Positions 1 to 8,084 are shown, counted from the first letter of the stretch. The stretch: 64,000 bases of DNA from Nitrospira_D sp035465795 (GCF_049546785.1 NZ_JBMWAN010000001.1:868001-932000); one strand, 5' to 3'. Numbers and translations are program-made. The notes: a model not told the origin generated them from the letters alone.

Positions 1-1
1 G

Positions 2-175
2 CTCTATAGTGACCTGAAGAAGAGCGGGAAAGGCGACGTCATTTATACGAAGCGAAAATGGGTCAAGAAGGCGAAAGGACAGACAGCCGGAGCGGTGACC
101 GTCACGCAGGACAAATCGATCTTTGTGTCGCTGGATCGCCACCGCCTCGAACAATTAAAGACGAGGTCGGCTTAA
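2..175 (+). CDS. C-terminal fragment of an NFACT-R (DUF814) domain protein, RqcH/FbpA-like
   Basis: The first 57 codons read in one open frame to a TAA and are cut by the window edge. The peptide contains a VIYTKRKWVKKAKG segment followed by a short beta-rich stretch (TVTQDKSIFVSLD). This matches the end of the NFACT RNA-binding domain (DUF814), whose members carry a 'DYT..K.VKKPKG..PG.V' pattern. In the family this domain sits at the C-terminus of proteins related to RqcH/FbpA that act on stalled 50S ribosomes. Only the tail is visible, so function cannot be refined; the family call rests on this short motif. Confidence 0.6.
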   Translation, partial: LYSDLKKSGKGDVIYTKRKWVKKAKGQTAGAVTVTQDKSIFVSLDRHRLEQLKTRSA

Positions 176-227
176 ATGGCCGAGGGGCCTTTTAATAGGT
201 AGACGCCTTTCCCCTCATGATTCTGCC

Positions 228-2261
228 ATGGTAGAGTGCCCATATATGGGCACTCCTGCACACACTGAATTTCTGCTCCATGCAGTCACGGAACTCGCGC
301 GATCGAACGGGTCGCAGGACTTCGGCGTCAGGCTGGTCGAACTCCTGAGGAAACAGATCCGGCTCGATGCCGCCGGCCTCTACCTGTATAATCAGTCCGT
401 CCATACCTTCACGCTCGTTCACGCCATTCCTGCCCCGAACGTCACCTGCGAAGTGTCGCAGCTCCCTGCCGCCGGCACCGCGAAAGAAGCGGCGATCAAA
501 GCCGGACAGACCCTGCTCTGCGATGACCTGCTCGCAGCGGGATGGACCGAGGGGTCGTTGCTGCGGCAGATCTCGGCGACTATTTCCGGCATCGTGGCGC
601 CGCTGCGGCTGACCACACTGACGGCCCCGCCCCGTCCGATCGCCGTGATGTTCATAGGCGCCCTCTCGAACGCCGCCTTTACCGAACAGGACCGCAGTTT
701 GATCGAAACCTTGAGCGCGACCATCGCCCCCGTGCTGCAAAACGTGCTGGCGACCGAGGAGCGTGATGCCTTGCGCGCGATCAACAGCCGGCTCGTCGTC
801 GGCAGCTTCACCATCGACAGCCTGCTGCCGGCCACGCTCGATCTGCTGCAGCGGGCCATTCCGCATGACATGCGGGGGCTGGTCCGGTTTGTCCGCTCGC
901 CTGAAGGACACTGGTTCGACATCGTCCATGTGGACGGCGTGGCCATCGACCTCGATCAGCTCAAACAATTTCCCTTCGACCGCATGGCGCCCGCCGAAAT
1001 GCTGGCGACCGGCAAGCCCTTACTCCTGACCGGCCAGAACCGGGAACGATTTCCCGAACGGTCCTATATCGAATCGGTCGGCATCATGTCCTGCATGCTT
1101 TGCCCGCTGATCGTTCGCGGAGCCTCTTATGGATTTCTGGCCATCGGCAGCAGAAGGCCCAACGCCTTCTCCGAGCGGGATCTCAGCATGGCGGAGCAGT
1201 TCGGCTATCACCTGTCGCAAGCCATCGCGAACCTGACGGCGTATGAGGAAATTCACTCCCTCAAAGACCAACTGGAGCGGGAGAACATCTATCTCAGGGA
1301 AGAAATCGGCGCCTCGGTCGACTTCAAGGAGCTGATCGGCGAAAGCGCCGCCCTGCAAAAGACGCTGAAAGCCATCGAACAGGTGGCGCCGACCGATTCC
1401 ACCGTCCTGATCACCGGCGAGACGGGAACCGGGAAAGAGCTGGCGGCCCAGGCCATCCACCATGTCTCGCCCCGCAAAACCAAGCCCCTGGTCCGCGTCA
1501 ATTGCGCGGCGCTGCCCCCGACCCTGATTGAGTCCGAGCTCTTCGGCCATGAAAAAGGCGCGTTCACCAATGCGACCGCCCGAAAGATCGGCCGGTTTGA
1601 ACTCGCGAATGGCGGAACGATTTTTCTCGACGAAGTCGGCGAGATCCCGATCGAGCTGCAGGCCAAACTCTTGCGCGTCCTGGAGGCCCAGGAACTCGAG
1701 CGAGTCGGCGGCACCCACCCCATCAAGCTCAATGTGCGCGTGCTCGCCGCCACCAATGTCGACCTGGAACGAGCCGTGAAAGCCGGACGCTTCCGCCCCG
1801 ACCTCTTCTACCGGTTGAACGTGTTCCCGTTGCGTCTGCCGTCACTGCGCGAACGGCGGAACGACATTCCTCTGCTGGCCAAACACTTTGCCAGGAAATA
1901 CAGCGCGCTGCACCGGAAATCCGTCACCCGCATCGGCGCCTCCACGCTTAAATCATTGCAACTCTATGACTGGCCGGGAAATATCCGGGAGCTCCAGCAT
2001 GTCATCGAGCGAGCCGTGATCGTATCGCAAGGGCCGGTGCTGACGATCGATGGATTGCTGCCCCAGCCCGCCTCCGATGAGCCCGCCGCTCCCGGAACCA
2101 TGGCCGAGGCAGAGCGCGCGCATATCCTCAACATCCTCGGCCAGACCAATTGGGTCCTGGCCGGTCGCCACGGGGCGGCCATGCGTCTGGGGATGAAGCG
2201 CTCCACCCTCCAACACCGCATGAGAAAGCTCGGCATACGCCGCCCGACCCGCCTCTCGTAG
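228..2261 (+). CDS. Sigma-54-dependent transcriptional activator with two GAF domains (FhlA-like architecture)
   Basis: 677 residues. Two GAF-type sensor regions (about 12-175 and 190-340) and a short coiled linker lead into an AAA+ sigma-54 interaction domain at about 365-595, with Walker A GETGTGKE (397-404), Walker B TIFLDEVGEI (464-473) and a conserved WPGNIREL segment. A Fis-type helix-turn-helix is at about 630-672. The sigma-54 contact loop reads GAFTNA (444-449) rather than GAFTGA. There is no receiver domain, so it probably senses a small ligand through GAF, as FhlA and NorR do. The start could be ATG 228 or ATG 246; a palindromic operator overlaps both. The divergent-copy operators and a -24/-12 promoter just downstream make the following exporter operon its likely target. 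Confidence 0.88.
   Translation: MVECPYMGTPAHTEFLLHAVTELARSNGSQDFGVRLVELLRKQIRLDAAGLYLYNQSVHTFTLVHAIPAPNVTCEVSQLPAAGTAKEAAIKAGQTLLCDDLLAAGWTEGSLLRQISATISGIVAPLRLTTLTAPPRPIAVMFIGALSNAAFTEQDRSLIETLSATIAPVLQNVLATEERDALRAINSRLVVGSFTIDSLLPATLDLLQRAIPHDMRGLVRFVRSPEGHWFDIVHVDGVAIDLDQLKQFPFDRMAPAEMLATGKPLLLTGQNRERFPERSYIESVGIMSCMLCPLIVRGASYGFLAIGSRRPNAFSERDLSMAEQFGYHLSQAIANLTAYEEIHSLKDQLERENIYLREEIGASVDFKELIGESAALQKTLKAIEQVAPTDSTVLITGETGTGKELAAQAIHHVSPRKTKPLVRVNCAALPPTLIESELFGHEKGAFTNATARKIGRFELANGGTIFLDEVGEIPIELQAKLLRVLEAQELERVGGTHPIKLNVRVLAATNVDLERAVKAGRFRPDLFYRLNVFPLRLPSLRERRNDIPLLAKHFARKYSALHRKSVTRIGASTLKSLQLYDWPGNIRELQHVIERAVIVSQGPVLTIDGLLPQPASDEPAAPGTMAEAERAHILNILGQTNWVLAGRHGAAMRLGMKRSTLQHRMRKLGIRRPTRLS
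234..255. promoter_or_regulatory. 22-bp perfect palindrome, probable operator overlapping the regulator's start
   Basis: A perfect 22-bp palindrome with core TGCCCATATATGGGCA (236-251) lies six bases after the first ATG of the sigma-54 regulator and covers a second in-frame ATG at 246. Two degenerate copies of the core follow the gene (2267-2282 and 2297-2312). The position fits a binding site for the regulator's own Fis-type DNA-binding domain, giving autoregulation; this is inference from the repeated motif. Confidence 0.6.
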
Positions 2262-2266
2262 CCCTC

Positions 2267-2312
2267 TGCCCATATATCGGCATACGCTCGAATAGCTGCC
2301 AGCATATGGGCA
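2267..2312. promoter_or_regulatory. Two imperfect operator copies, probable upstream activator sites
   Basis: TGCCCATATATCGGCA (2267-2282) and TGCCAGCATATGGGCA (2297-2312) both fit TGCC-N8-GGCA and resemble the perfect palindrome at 236-251. Their centres are 30 bp apart, close to three helical turns. They lie about 130-165 bp upstream of the predicted start from the sigma-54 promoter at 2412-2428, a normal distance for enhancer sites of this activator class. Confidence 0.6.
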
Positions 2313-2411
2313 TAGATGAGATTCGGTCGCATCGGCGCCCGCTCGATCGACGTCTCGTTTTTCTTTGATCATCCATACACTTCCATCCCGGCTCGCCCAG
2401 AGGGTCATACT

Positions 2412-2428
2412 CGGCACCGTCCCTGCTT
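2412..2428 (+). promoter_or_regulatory. Sigma-54 (-24/-12) promoter of the exporter operon
   Basis: CGGCACCGTCCCTGCTT has GG at 2413-2414 and GC at 2425-2426, the exact 10-bp spacing between the two invariant dinucleotides, and GGCAC matches the consensus TGGCAC. Counting from -12, transcription would start near 2438, only three bases before the ATG at 2441. Either the first gene is read from a nearly leaderless transcript or its true start differs. Confidence 0.6.
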
Positions 2429-2440
2429 AATCATCGCGAC

Positions 2441-2842
2441 ATGACACCATGGGATCTCAGCCAATCAGTTGAACGATATTTCGCCGAACGGCACGCGCAT
2501 CTTGCCTCCTCCGGTGACCGGACGCAGGACGGACGTCAATTCATCTGGTGCGGTGAGGTATTCGACTACCTGACTGAAGGGCTTACGGAACGGCTCGCCG
2601 CCATCGGGATTACTTTCAGCCAAACCTTTCCCGGCCCCTTTCGCCTGCTCGACGAGGAGCAGCGGGCGAACGGCCAACACATCCGGCGATTCTGGACGAC
2701 GGCGTTGCAACACGGCTGCCCCGTGGCAAAGCTCTGCACCTCCTTCGTCCACCGGCACGACCAGGTGACCCTGCCGGAACTCCCGCATGTCCAGGCCTAT
2801 CCTCCCGACCATCCGATTCTCGACACAGAGGAGCCGGCATGA
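2441..2842 (+). CDS. Conserved hypothetical protein, first gene of the exporter operon
   Basis: 133 residues, no signal peptide or membrane segment, and no family I recognise. It is acidic to neutral, with several aromatic residues and scattered Cys and His (an FIWCGE segment, C at about 93 and 98, and a FVHRHDQ segment) that could bind a metal or haem; that is speculation. No Shine-Dalgarno is evident before the ATG. Its stop overlaps the ATG of the permease gene by four bases (ATGA), so it is translationally coupled to the exporter and shares its sigma-54 promoter. It may be a soluble accessory factor of that system. Confidence 0.7.
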   Translation: MTPWDLSQSVERYFAERHAHLASSGDRTQDGRQFIWCGEVFDYLTEGLTERLAAIGITFSQTFPGPFRLLDEEQRANGQHIRRFWTTALQHGCPVAKLCTSFVHRHDQVTLPELPHVQAYPPDHPILDTEEPA

Positions 2843-3969
2843 ACTACGTTGCGCTCAAGATGCTCTTCGGCGACCGCGCGAAGTATCTGATGCTGCTCTG
2901 CGGCCTCACCTTCGCCGTGATGCTCATCGTGCAGCAGGGATCGATCTTCTGGGGACTCATGACCTGGTCTCAATCGGGTGTGACCAATGTCAACGTGCCG
3001 ATCTGGGTGACCGACCCCGGCATCGCGCAGGTCGATGAAGTGAAACCCATCGCCGATACGGCGGTCGATCGTGTCCGGAGCGTGCCGGGCGTCGAGTGGG
3101 CGGTCCCGCTCTACAAGGGGCTGTTACGCGCCAGGCTCTCCAACGGCGAATACCATCAGATCTCCCTGGTCGGCCTGGAATCTTCGACTCTGATCGGACG
3201 GCCGGCAAAAGTGCAGGAAGGCCGCATTGAAGACTTGCGGCAACCGGATGCGGTGGTGGTGGATCAATGGACGGTCGAACGGATGGGCGGACCGGAGGTC
3301 ATCAAGGTCGGCACCATTTTCGAACTGAACGACAAACTGGCCCGGGTCGTCGCGATTGCCGACACCCAGAAAAGCTTCACCAACATTCCCGTCGTCTACA
3401 CCACGTACGAGCGGGCGTTGCGCTATGTCCCGCGCGAACGCCGGACCCTCTCCTACGTGCTGGCCAAAGCCAAGGACGGGCTACCGCCGGAGGAGGTCAC
3501 GCAACGCATTCAGGAACAGACCGGCCTCGGCGCGTTCACCGATGACCAGTTCGGCTGGAAAACGATTAACTGGGTGCTCAAGAACACGGGCATCGGCATC
3601 AACTTCGGCACCACCATTCTGCTGGGATTCATCGTCGGCATGGCCATCGCCGGCCAGACCTTTTATCTCTTCACGGTTGAAAACCTTCGGCAGTTCGGCG
3701 CCTTGAAAGCCATGGGCACATCGACATTCACGCTGGCAAGAATGATTCTGCTCCAGGCCTACACCGTCGGAGTGACAGGATACGGGCTCGGCGTGGGACT
3801 GGCCTCGCTGTTCGGCTACTTCACCGCACGCAGTGGAGGGCTGCCCTTTATTGAAACCTGGCAGCTGCTGGTCCTGGTGCTCGTCGCGCTGCTGACCATC
3901 TGCACATTTTCCGCGCTGATCAGCATTATCAAACTCGCCCGGCTGGAGCCGGCGATCGTTTTCCGGTGA
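2839..3969 (+). CDS. ABC transporter permease, DevC/MacB-like (FtsX fold)
   Basis: 376 residues. One transmembrane helix near residues 15-40, a periplasmic domain of about 200 residues, then three helices between about 255 and 370. This is the single-helix / large periplasmic loop / three-helix plan of the MacB-FtsX-DevC group. The C-terminal helical region includes a QFGALKAMGTS segment, matching the coupling-helix motif seen in DevC. It overlaps the preceding gene and the following ATPase gene by four bases each. It should form an inner-membrane mechanotransmission-type exporter with the ATPase and the HlyD-like adaptor encoded next. The substrate is unknown; DevBCA homologues export glycolipids or other amphiphiles. 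Confidence 0.85.
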   Translation: MNYVALKMLFGDRAKYLMLLCGLTFAVMLIVQQGSIFWGLMTWSQSGVTNVNVPIWVTDPGIAQVDEVKPIADTAVDRVRSVPGVEWAVPLYKGLLRARLSNGEYHQISLVGLESSTLIGRPAKVQEGRIEDLRQPDAVVVDQWTVERMGGPEVIKVGTIFELNDKLARVVAIADTQKSFTNIPVVYTTYERALRYVPRERRTLSYVLAKAKDGLPPEEVTQRIQEQTGLGAFTDDQFGWKTINWVLKNTGIGINFGTTILLGFIVGMAIAGQTFYLFTVENLRQFGALKAMGTSTFTLARMILLQAYTVGVTGYGLGVGLASLFGYFTARSGGLPFIETWQLLVLVLVALLTICTFSALISIIKLARLEPAIVFR

Positions 3970-4694
3970 GCGCCATGGACGGACATGATCAACCGGCCGC
4001 TGTGCGCGCACGCGGCATCGTGAAATCCTTCGGGAGCGGCGAGACCCAGGTGACGGTGCTCAAGGGCATCAACCTCGACATCTATCTGGGCGAGATGCTG
4101 CTGCTGGCCGGAGAGTCGGGCGGGGGCAAGACCACCCTTCTCTCGGCGCTGGCCGGCATCCTCGACATCGACGAAGGGGACATCGACGTGCTGGGCGTCC
4201 CGCTCAGCGCACTGCCGGCCAGGCGCCGGACGCAGTTCCGCGGCCAGACCATGGGATTCATCTACCAGCAGTTCAATCTCCTCCCCGCCCTGACGGCGGC
4301 GGAGAATGTCGCCGTCCCGCTGCTGATTCAGAACGTCGGCCGCCGGGAAGCCGTCCGCCGCGCGCGGCTCATGCTGGAGCGTGTGGGACTCGGCGACCGG
4401 ACGGAGTTCCTGCCGAAGAATCTTTCCGGCGGCCAGCAGCAGCGCGTGGCCATTGCGCGGGCCCTGGTCAACGAACCACGCCTCCTGATCTGCGATGAGC
4501 CTACCGCGGCGCTGGATGGCCCGAACGGACAGAAAATCATGGAGTTGCTCCGGGAAGTCGGACGATCGCCGGATCGCTGCGTCATCGTCGTCACCCATGA
4601 CAGCCGCATCTTCCACTTCGGCGACCGGATGGCACACCTCACCGACGGCCGGATCGACAGTATAGAAACGATTTCTCGCGAGGGAACCGCATGA
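3966..4694 (+). CDS. ABC transporter ATP-binding protein, DevA/MacB-like
   Basis: 242 residues from a GTG start that overlaps the permease stop; ATG at 3975 is an alternative. Walker A is GESGGGKT (49-56), the Q-loop follows IYQQFNLLPAL (about 99-109), the signature is LSGGQQQR (153-160), Walker B is LLICDEPT (173-180), and an H-loop VVTHD follows. The sequence belongs to the LolD/MacB/DevA ATPase group, which powers exporters whose permease has one large periplasmic domain. It is the third gene of the sigma-54 operon and overlaps the adaptor gene by four bases. Confidence 0.9.
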   Translation: MSAMDGHDQPAAVRARGIVKSFGSGETQVTVLKGINLDIYLGEMLLLAGESGGGKTTLLSALAGILDIDEGDIDVLGVPLSALPARRRTQFRGQTMGFIYQQFNLLPALTAAENVAVPLLIQNVGRREAVRRARLMLERVGLGDRTEFLPKNLSGGQQQRVAIARALVNEPRLLICDEPTAALDGPNGQKIMELLREVGRSPDRCVIVVTHDSRIFHFGDRMAHLTDGRIDSIETISREGTA

Positions 4695-5683
4695 TTATCC
4701 TGAAACGGCTCAGCATCTGGATGGCGCTGCTCGGTCTCGGATTCACGACCTGGGTCCTCATGGGCGCGGCGAAGAAAGAGCCGATGCCGACACCGGTCGC
4801 CGAGCCCCCGCGCTCTCCTTATACCGAGAGCGTCGCCGCGTCGGGAATCATCGAGGCGGTGAATGAGAACGTGCGCATCGCCCCTCCGGTGGCGGGATTG
4901 ATCACCAAAGTCTTCGTCGCGGTCGGCGAGCAGATCACGGAGCAGGCTCCACTCTTTCAGCTGGACGATCGTGACCTGCGCGCCCAATTGCTCACGCGCG
5001 AGGCGGCGATTCCGCCGATCCAGGCGCAGATCCAGGAACAACAGTACCGGATCGGCGACCTGAACACCCAGCTGAAGCGGCTCAAATCCGTGCAAGATCA
5101 CCGCGCGGTCAGCGATGACGAGGTGCAACGCACCTGGTATGCGCTGGAAATGGCGAAACGGAGCCTCGTCCGCTTCCAGGCCAATCTACAGGAGGCAATC
5201 GTCCGGCGGGATGAACTCCACATCCTCCTGGATCGCCTCCTGGTCCGGGCCCCCCGCGCGGGGACGATCCTTCAGGTCAACATACGGGCAGGCGAATATG
5301 CCATGCCCGGAGCAGCGGAGCCGCTGCTCCTCCTCGGGGACATGCAGCAACTGCAGGTCCGGGCAGACGTGGACGAAGTGAACGCGCCGCTCGTCGCCCC
5401 GCGTGCGGCCGCAGTGGCGTCGTTGAAGTCGCGGGGAGACACCCAGTTCGCCCTGTCCTTCGTCCGTATCGAGCCCTACGTCGTCCCCAAGAAGTCACTC
5501 ACCGGCGACAACAGTGAGCGGGTCGATACTCGTGTGCTTCAAATCATCTACCGGTTCGAGCGGCCACCCTTTCCGGTCTATGCAGGCCAGCAGGTCGATG
5601 TCTTCATCCAGCGAGACCAGACGGCCGCCTCTCCCGCAGATGCTGGCCCCTCCGCCCCTCGCCAACCGGAGGCCGGGCCATGA
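4691..5683 (+). CDS. HlyD-family membrane fusion (periplasmic adaptor) protein, DevB-like
   Basis: 330 residues. An N-terminal membrane anchor (about 8-25) is followed by a lipoyl/barrel-sandwich half, a helical hairpin of about 100 residues (roughly 100-180) and a second barrel-sandwich half ending in a beta-barrel (VYAGQQVDVFIQR near residue 300). The protein would bridge the MacB/DevC-type permease to an outer-membrane channel. No TolC-like gene follows within the window; only a 26-codon ORF overlaps its stop. It is the last clear gene of the operon. Confidence 0.87.
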   Translation: MIILKRLSIWMALLGLGFTTWVLMGAAKKEPMPTPVAEPPRSPYTESVAASGIIEAVNENVRIAPPVAGLITKVFVAVGEQITEQAPLFQLDDRDLRAQLLTREAAIPPIQAQIQEQQYRIGDLNTQLKRLKSVQDHRAVSDDEVQRTWYALEMAKRSLVRFQANLQEAIVRRDELHILLDRLLVRAPRAGTILQVNIRAGEYAMPGAAEPLLLLGDMQQLQVRADVDEVNAPLVAPRAAAVASLKSRGDTQFALSFVRIEPYVVPKKSLTGDNSERVDTRVLQIIYRFERPPFPVYAGQQVDVFIQRDQTAASPADAGPSAPRQPEAGP

Positions 5684-5760
5684 TCCTGAGACGGGACACA
5701 GAGACCGTCATGTCGGGCCGCCTGAGGGTGACGGCCTCTATCCAGCAGCCGGGACTATGA
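5680..5760 (+). CDS. Possible 26-codon ORF coupled to the adaptor gene
   Basis: An ATG at 5680 overlaps the adaptor stop (ATGA) and opens 26 codons to a TGA at 5758. The peptide starts MILRRDTETVMSG and resembles nothing I know. Because every other junction in this operon uses the same ATGA overlap, it may be the start of a lost fifth gene, possibly the outer-membrane channel, or chance. Low confidence. Confidence 0.25.
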   Translation: MILRRDTETVMSGRLRVTASIQQPGL

Positions 5761-6011
5761 ACACCTCGTATTGGAAGTACAGGGCTCCATCATGTCGGCA
5801 ACCGCGGCAATCTACCGGCAGCTCGATCCGGGAGGCTGTTCCAATAACCAAACCCTCTCCTCCAATACACCGGGCGGCCTCGGATGGACCGGCCACGAGC
5901 CTGGCCATCAGGTCTTCGCCGCACAGGACTCTCCCCGGCCGCCCACAAACACAAGAAACTCTCGCAACCCTAGGGAAATCTCATTATGATGGGATCTGAA
6001 AGGGTGTACCG
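5761..6011. other. Intergenic region before the receiver-domain gene
   Basis: No convincing gene. A TATGAT hexamer at 5985-5990 with TCGCAA 17 bp upstream (5962-5967) is a weak sigma-70-like promoter candidate for the gene at 6012. Together with the short ORF before it, the gap after the exporter operon is about 330 bp. Short open frames here have no recognisable product. Confidence 0.4.
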
Positions 6012-6506
6012 ATGCCCGACGCCCAGTCACCGCCCGCATCGCCAACGATTCTCGTCGTCGACGACGAACCGTCGATCGTGAATCTGTGCCATGCCGTCCT
6101 GGAACAAGCCGGGTTCACCATCCTTGAAGCCGACGGCAGTTCGGAAGCGCTCAAGATCTGTACGAGGCATGAGGGACCGATTGACTTGCTGCTGACCGAC
6201 TTGATCCTCCCGCCCCCTGGATTTCACCTGGCATCGGGCGCCAACGAATTTCCTCATGTGCATGGGTACGAGTTAGCGGTTCGCGCCGCCAGGATTCGTG
6301 AGGGGCTGAGAATCGTGTTGATGTCCGGCAATCCGGACACAGAGCTCGACAGCCATGGGATCAAGCCGGGCACACTCCCGTTTGTGCAGAAACCCTTCGA
6401 ACCAGCTGCCTTGATTCAGCTGATCCGCGATGTGCTCCAGAGTCCCCCGCCGACGATCAACGAGAACCGGGAACGAACCGCGAACGAGGTTGACTGGTTT
6501 GACTGA
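6012..6506 (+). CDS. Single-domain response regulator (receiver) with an insertion after the phospho-site
   Basis: 164 residues, one CheY-like domain and no output domain. The acidic pair is D17-D18, the phospho-acceptor is D63 (LLTDLIL), a Ser follows beta-4 (LMSGN) and the conserved Lys is in VQKPFEP. Between D63 and the usual G-x-E-L segment there is an extra loop of about 15 residues (PPPGFHLASGANEFPHVHGYEL), longer than in a standard receiver. No histidine kinase is next to it, so it is an orphan here. It probably relays phosphate or interacts with another protein rather than binding DNA. Confidence 0.85.
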   Translation: MPDAQSPPASPTILVVDDEPSIVNLCHAVLEQAGFTILEADGSSEALKICTRHEGPIDLLLTDLILPPPGFHLASGANEFPHVHGYELAVRAARIREGLRIVLMSGNPDTELDSHGIKPGTLPFVQKPFEPAALIQLIRDVLQSPPPTINENRERTANEVDWFD

Positions 6507-6568
6507 CGCTTCTGAATAGGCTGGGGGCGCGGCTACGGCTGAACCTCCCCCTTGGCTTCGCGAAAAGG

Positions 6569-7243
6569 CTAGGGGTGTTCCGTCATGAACCAGCCGGCAA
6601 TGGAGAGTCTGCGGTGTTGCCCGGCGGTTTGGTCGACGCGACAGACCCGGTGGAACCGGGGCACGGTAAACATGACCAACGATCCGGGACGCGGCTCGAT
6701 GCAGTGCGTGATATCCAACGCCGGTTTTTCTGCTGTATGGGTTGGCCGCGTGGCGTAGACAATCAGCTCTCCCCCCCAATCCGATTGCCACTCCTCATGG
6801 AAATAGCTGACAAGCGCAATCCGGCGCTGCGGCGGCCGTCGGCCGCTCACAGGATGGCCCTGATCGGTATCGTCATGCGTCAGCAGACAGTCGCCGGCGG
6901 AGTACGAATAGTAGCTGAAGCCCATGTGGCGCCCGATGATGTTCGGGAACGATTCCATATGCTCCTGGATACAGGGCAATTGCAGCCGCGAGAGAAAGCG
7001 CTGCCCCTGGGCAGGGCCGATCTCCGCCTTCGCCCAGTTACCTGAATCGGGAAAATCCTCCCGCACATTCGGCAGATCCGAGAGGCTCTTCCAGGCGGCT
7101 TGATTCATGGCATCGCGAAAGAACCGGCGTTCTTCCGCGGACCAGAAGTTTTCAACCACGAGCACGGGGCTTGTGCGGAAGGAAAATGATTGCAGATCCC
7201 CGAGCGCCACGGATGACGATTGCACCTTCCCCTGGGAACTCAC
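6569..7243 (-). CDS. 2-oxoglutarate/Fe(II)-dependent oxygenase, prolyl-4-hydroxylase-like
   Basis: About 224 residues when started at the GTG at 7243, which has a good Shine-Dalgarno (AGGGAGAGAG) upstream. A longer open frame runs back to 7375, but it would pass through a terminator hairpin, so I reject that start. The core shows the H-x-D ligand pair (THDDTDQ), a WGGELIVY strand, a distal His in PRFHRVCRV and an Arg for 2-oxoglutarate in the RRLSIAGWF segment. This is the double-stranded beta-helix layout of P4H/Ofd1-type dioxygenases. Substrate unknown. It lies downstream of the RRM protein gene but behind its terminator, so it is probably separately transcribed. Confidence 0.72.
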   Translation of the reverse strand: MSSQGKVQSSSVALGDLQSFSFRTSPVLVVENFWSAEERRFFRDAMNQAAWKSLSDLPNVREDFPDSGNWAKAEIGPAQGQRFLSRLQLPCIQEHMESFPNIIGRHMGFSYYSYSAGDCLLTHDDTDQGHPVSGRRPPQRRIALVSYFHEEWQSDWGGELIVYATRPTHTAEKPALDITHCIEPRPGSLVMFTVPRFHRVCRVDQTAGQHRRLSIAGWFMTEHP

Positions 7244-7326
7244 GCTCTCTCTCCCTTCGTCTGAACGACCGGATGCAGCTCTCTTATCATCATCCTGATT
7301 CCCATGACAAGACGGTGCAGCGACGG

Positions 7327-7366
7327 TAAATAAGAAGGGGTTGCTACCTTGCGATAGCAACCCCTT
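7327..7366 (-). terminator. Rho-independent terminator of the RRM protein gene
   Basis: A perfect 12-bp inverted repeat (AAGGGGTTGCTA at 7335-7346 and its complement at 7355-7366) with an 8-base loop follows the RRM gene on the minus strand and is trailed by a T-rich tract (CTTATTT). Confidence 0.85.
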
Positions 7367-7390
7367 GAGGCTCATCGGGTATCGTTGGGA

Positions 7391-7729
7391 TTACCAGCGA
7401 TCGCGCTTTCCGCCCCCGCCGCTCCGTCCCCCGCCGCCGCCAAATCCTCCACGTCCACCACCGCCGCCGCCGGTGCGGGGCTCTTGGGGACGCGCTTCAT
7501 TGACGGTCAAGGTCCGGCCGCCGAAATCGGTGCCGTTCAACGCCGTGATCGCCGCTTGGGCTTCTGAATCAGAGGCCATCTCCACGAAGCCGAAGCCCCG
7601 CGATTGGCCCGTGAACTTGTCTGTAATGACGCGGGCAGATTCCACCGCGCCATGCGCCGCAAACAGTTCACTCAGTTGCTGCTCGGTCGCCGCATACGGC
7701 AACCCACCGACGTAAATCTTCGAACCCAT
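7391..7729 (-). CDS. Glycine-rich RRM-type RNA-binding protein
   Basis: 112 residues from an ATG preceded by AAAGGAGG. One RNA-recognition motif spans residues 3-80, with RNP2 KIYVGGLP and RNP1 RGFGFVEM. It is followed by a Gly/Arg-rich tail (about 85-112). This is the layout of bacterial cold-inducible RNA-binding proteins of the cyanobacterial Rbp type, thought to bind single-stranded RNA and act as chaperones. It has its own terminator and a leader of unknown function upstream. An ORF extended to 7807 adds an unrelated N-terminus and lacks a ribosome-binding site. Confidence 0.92.
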   Translation of the reverse strand: MGSKIYVGGLPYAATEQQLSELFAAHGAVESARVITDKFTGQSRGFGFVEMASDSEAQAAITALNGTDFGGRTLTVNEARPQEPRTGGGGGGRGGFGGGGGRSGGGGKRDRW

Positions 7730-8084
7730 GTGGGTTCCTCCTTTAGAATATTGACATTGTCTTGAACTCGAGTGACGGAGGAAGGAGCGGGCCGAAGACG
7801 CGAACAACGCGGCGACTTAGGTCTGACTTCCGACGAACTTCCCGGGCAAGGCAACATCGTTGCGGGCCTGCTTCAGTCGAACGATTCACCGCGAGGCCCG
7901 TGCGGCGAAGTGAGCTCACCCTACCACAGGCCTACCCCAATAGCAAACAGCCGGACCAATCCGGCCTAGCCGTTCAAACCGCCACAGATCATCAGGCGCA
8001 GGGCCTCAATCGCGTCCATTTGAAGAGGAAGTCCATGCCCCACACTTCCGCTTCACTTGCAACTTCAGATGGATAAGACGGACC
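7730..8084. other. Gene-free leader region upstream of the RRM gene
   Basis: About 355 bp between the ABC-2 permease stop and the RRM start, both on the minus strand. I see no gene. It presumably holds the RRM promoter and a 5' leader; I could not identify a convincing -35/-10 pair. Confidence 0.4.

Noticed and set aside
5771..5989. 72-codon plus-strand ORF before the receiver gene
   Set aside because: Starts at TTG without a Shine-Dalgarno and has unusual composition; nothing supports it.
7244..7375. N-terminal extension of the oxygenase gene to an ATG at 7375
   Set aside because: It runs through the terminator hairpin of the RRM gene and has no ribosome-binding site; GTG 7243 has a good one.
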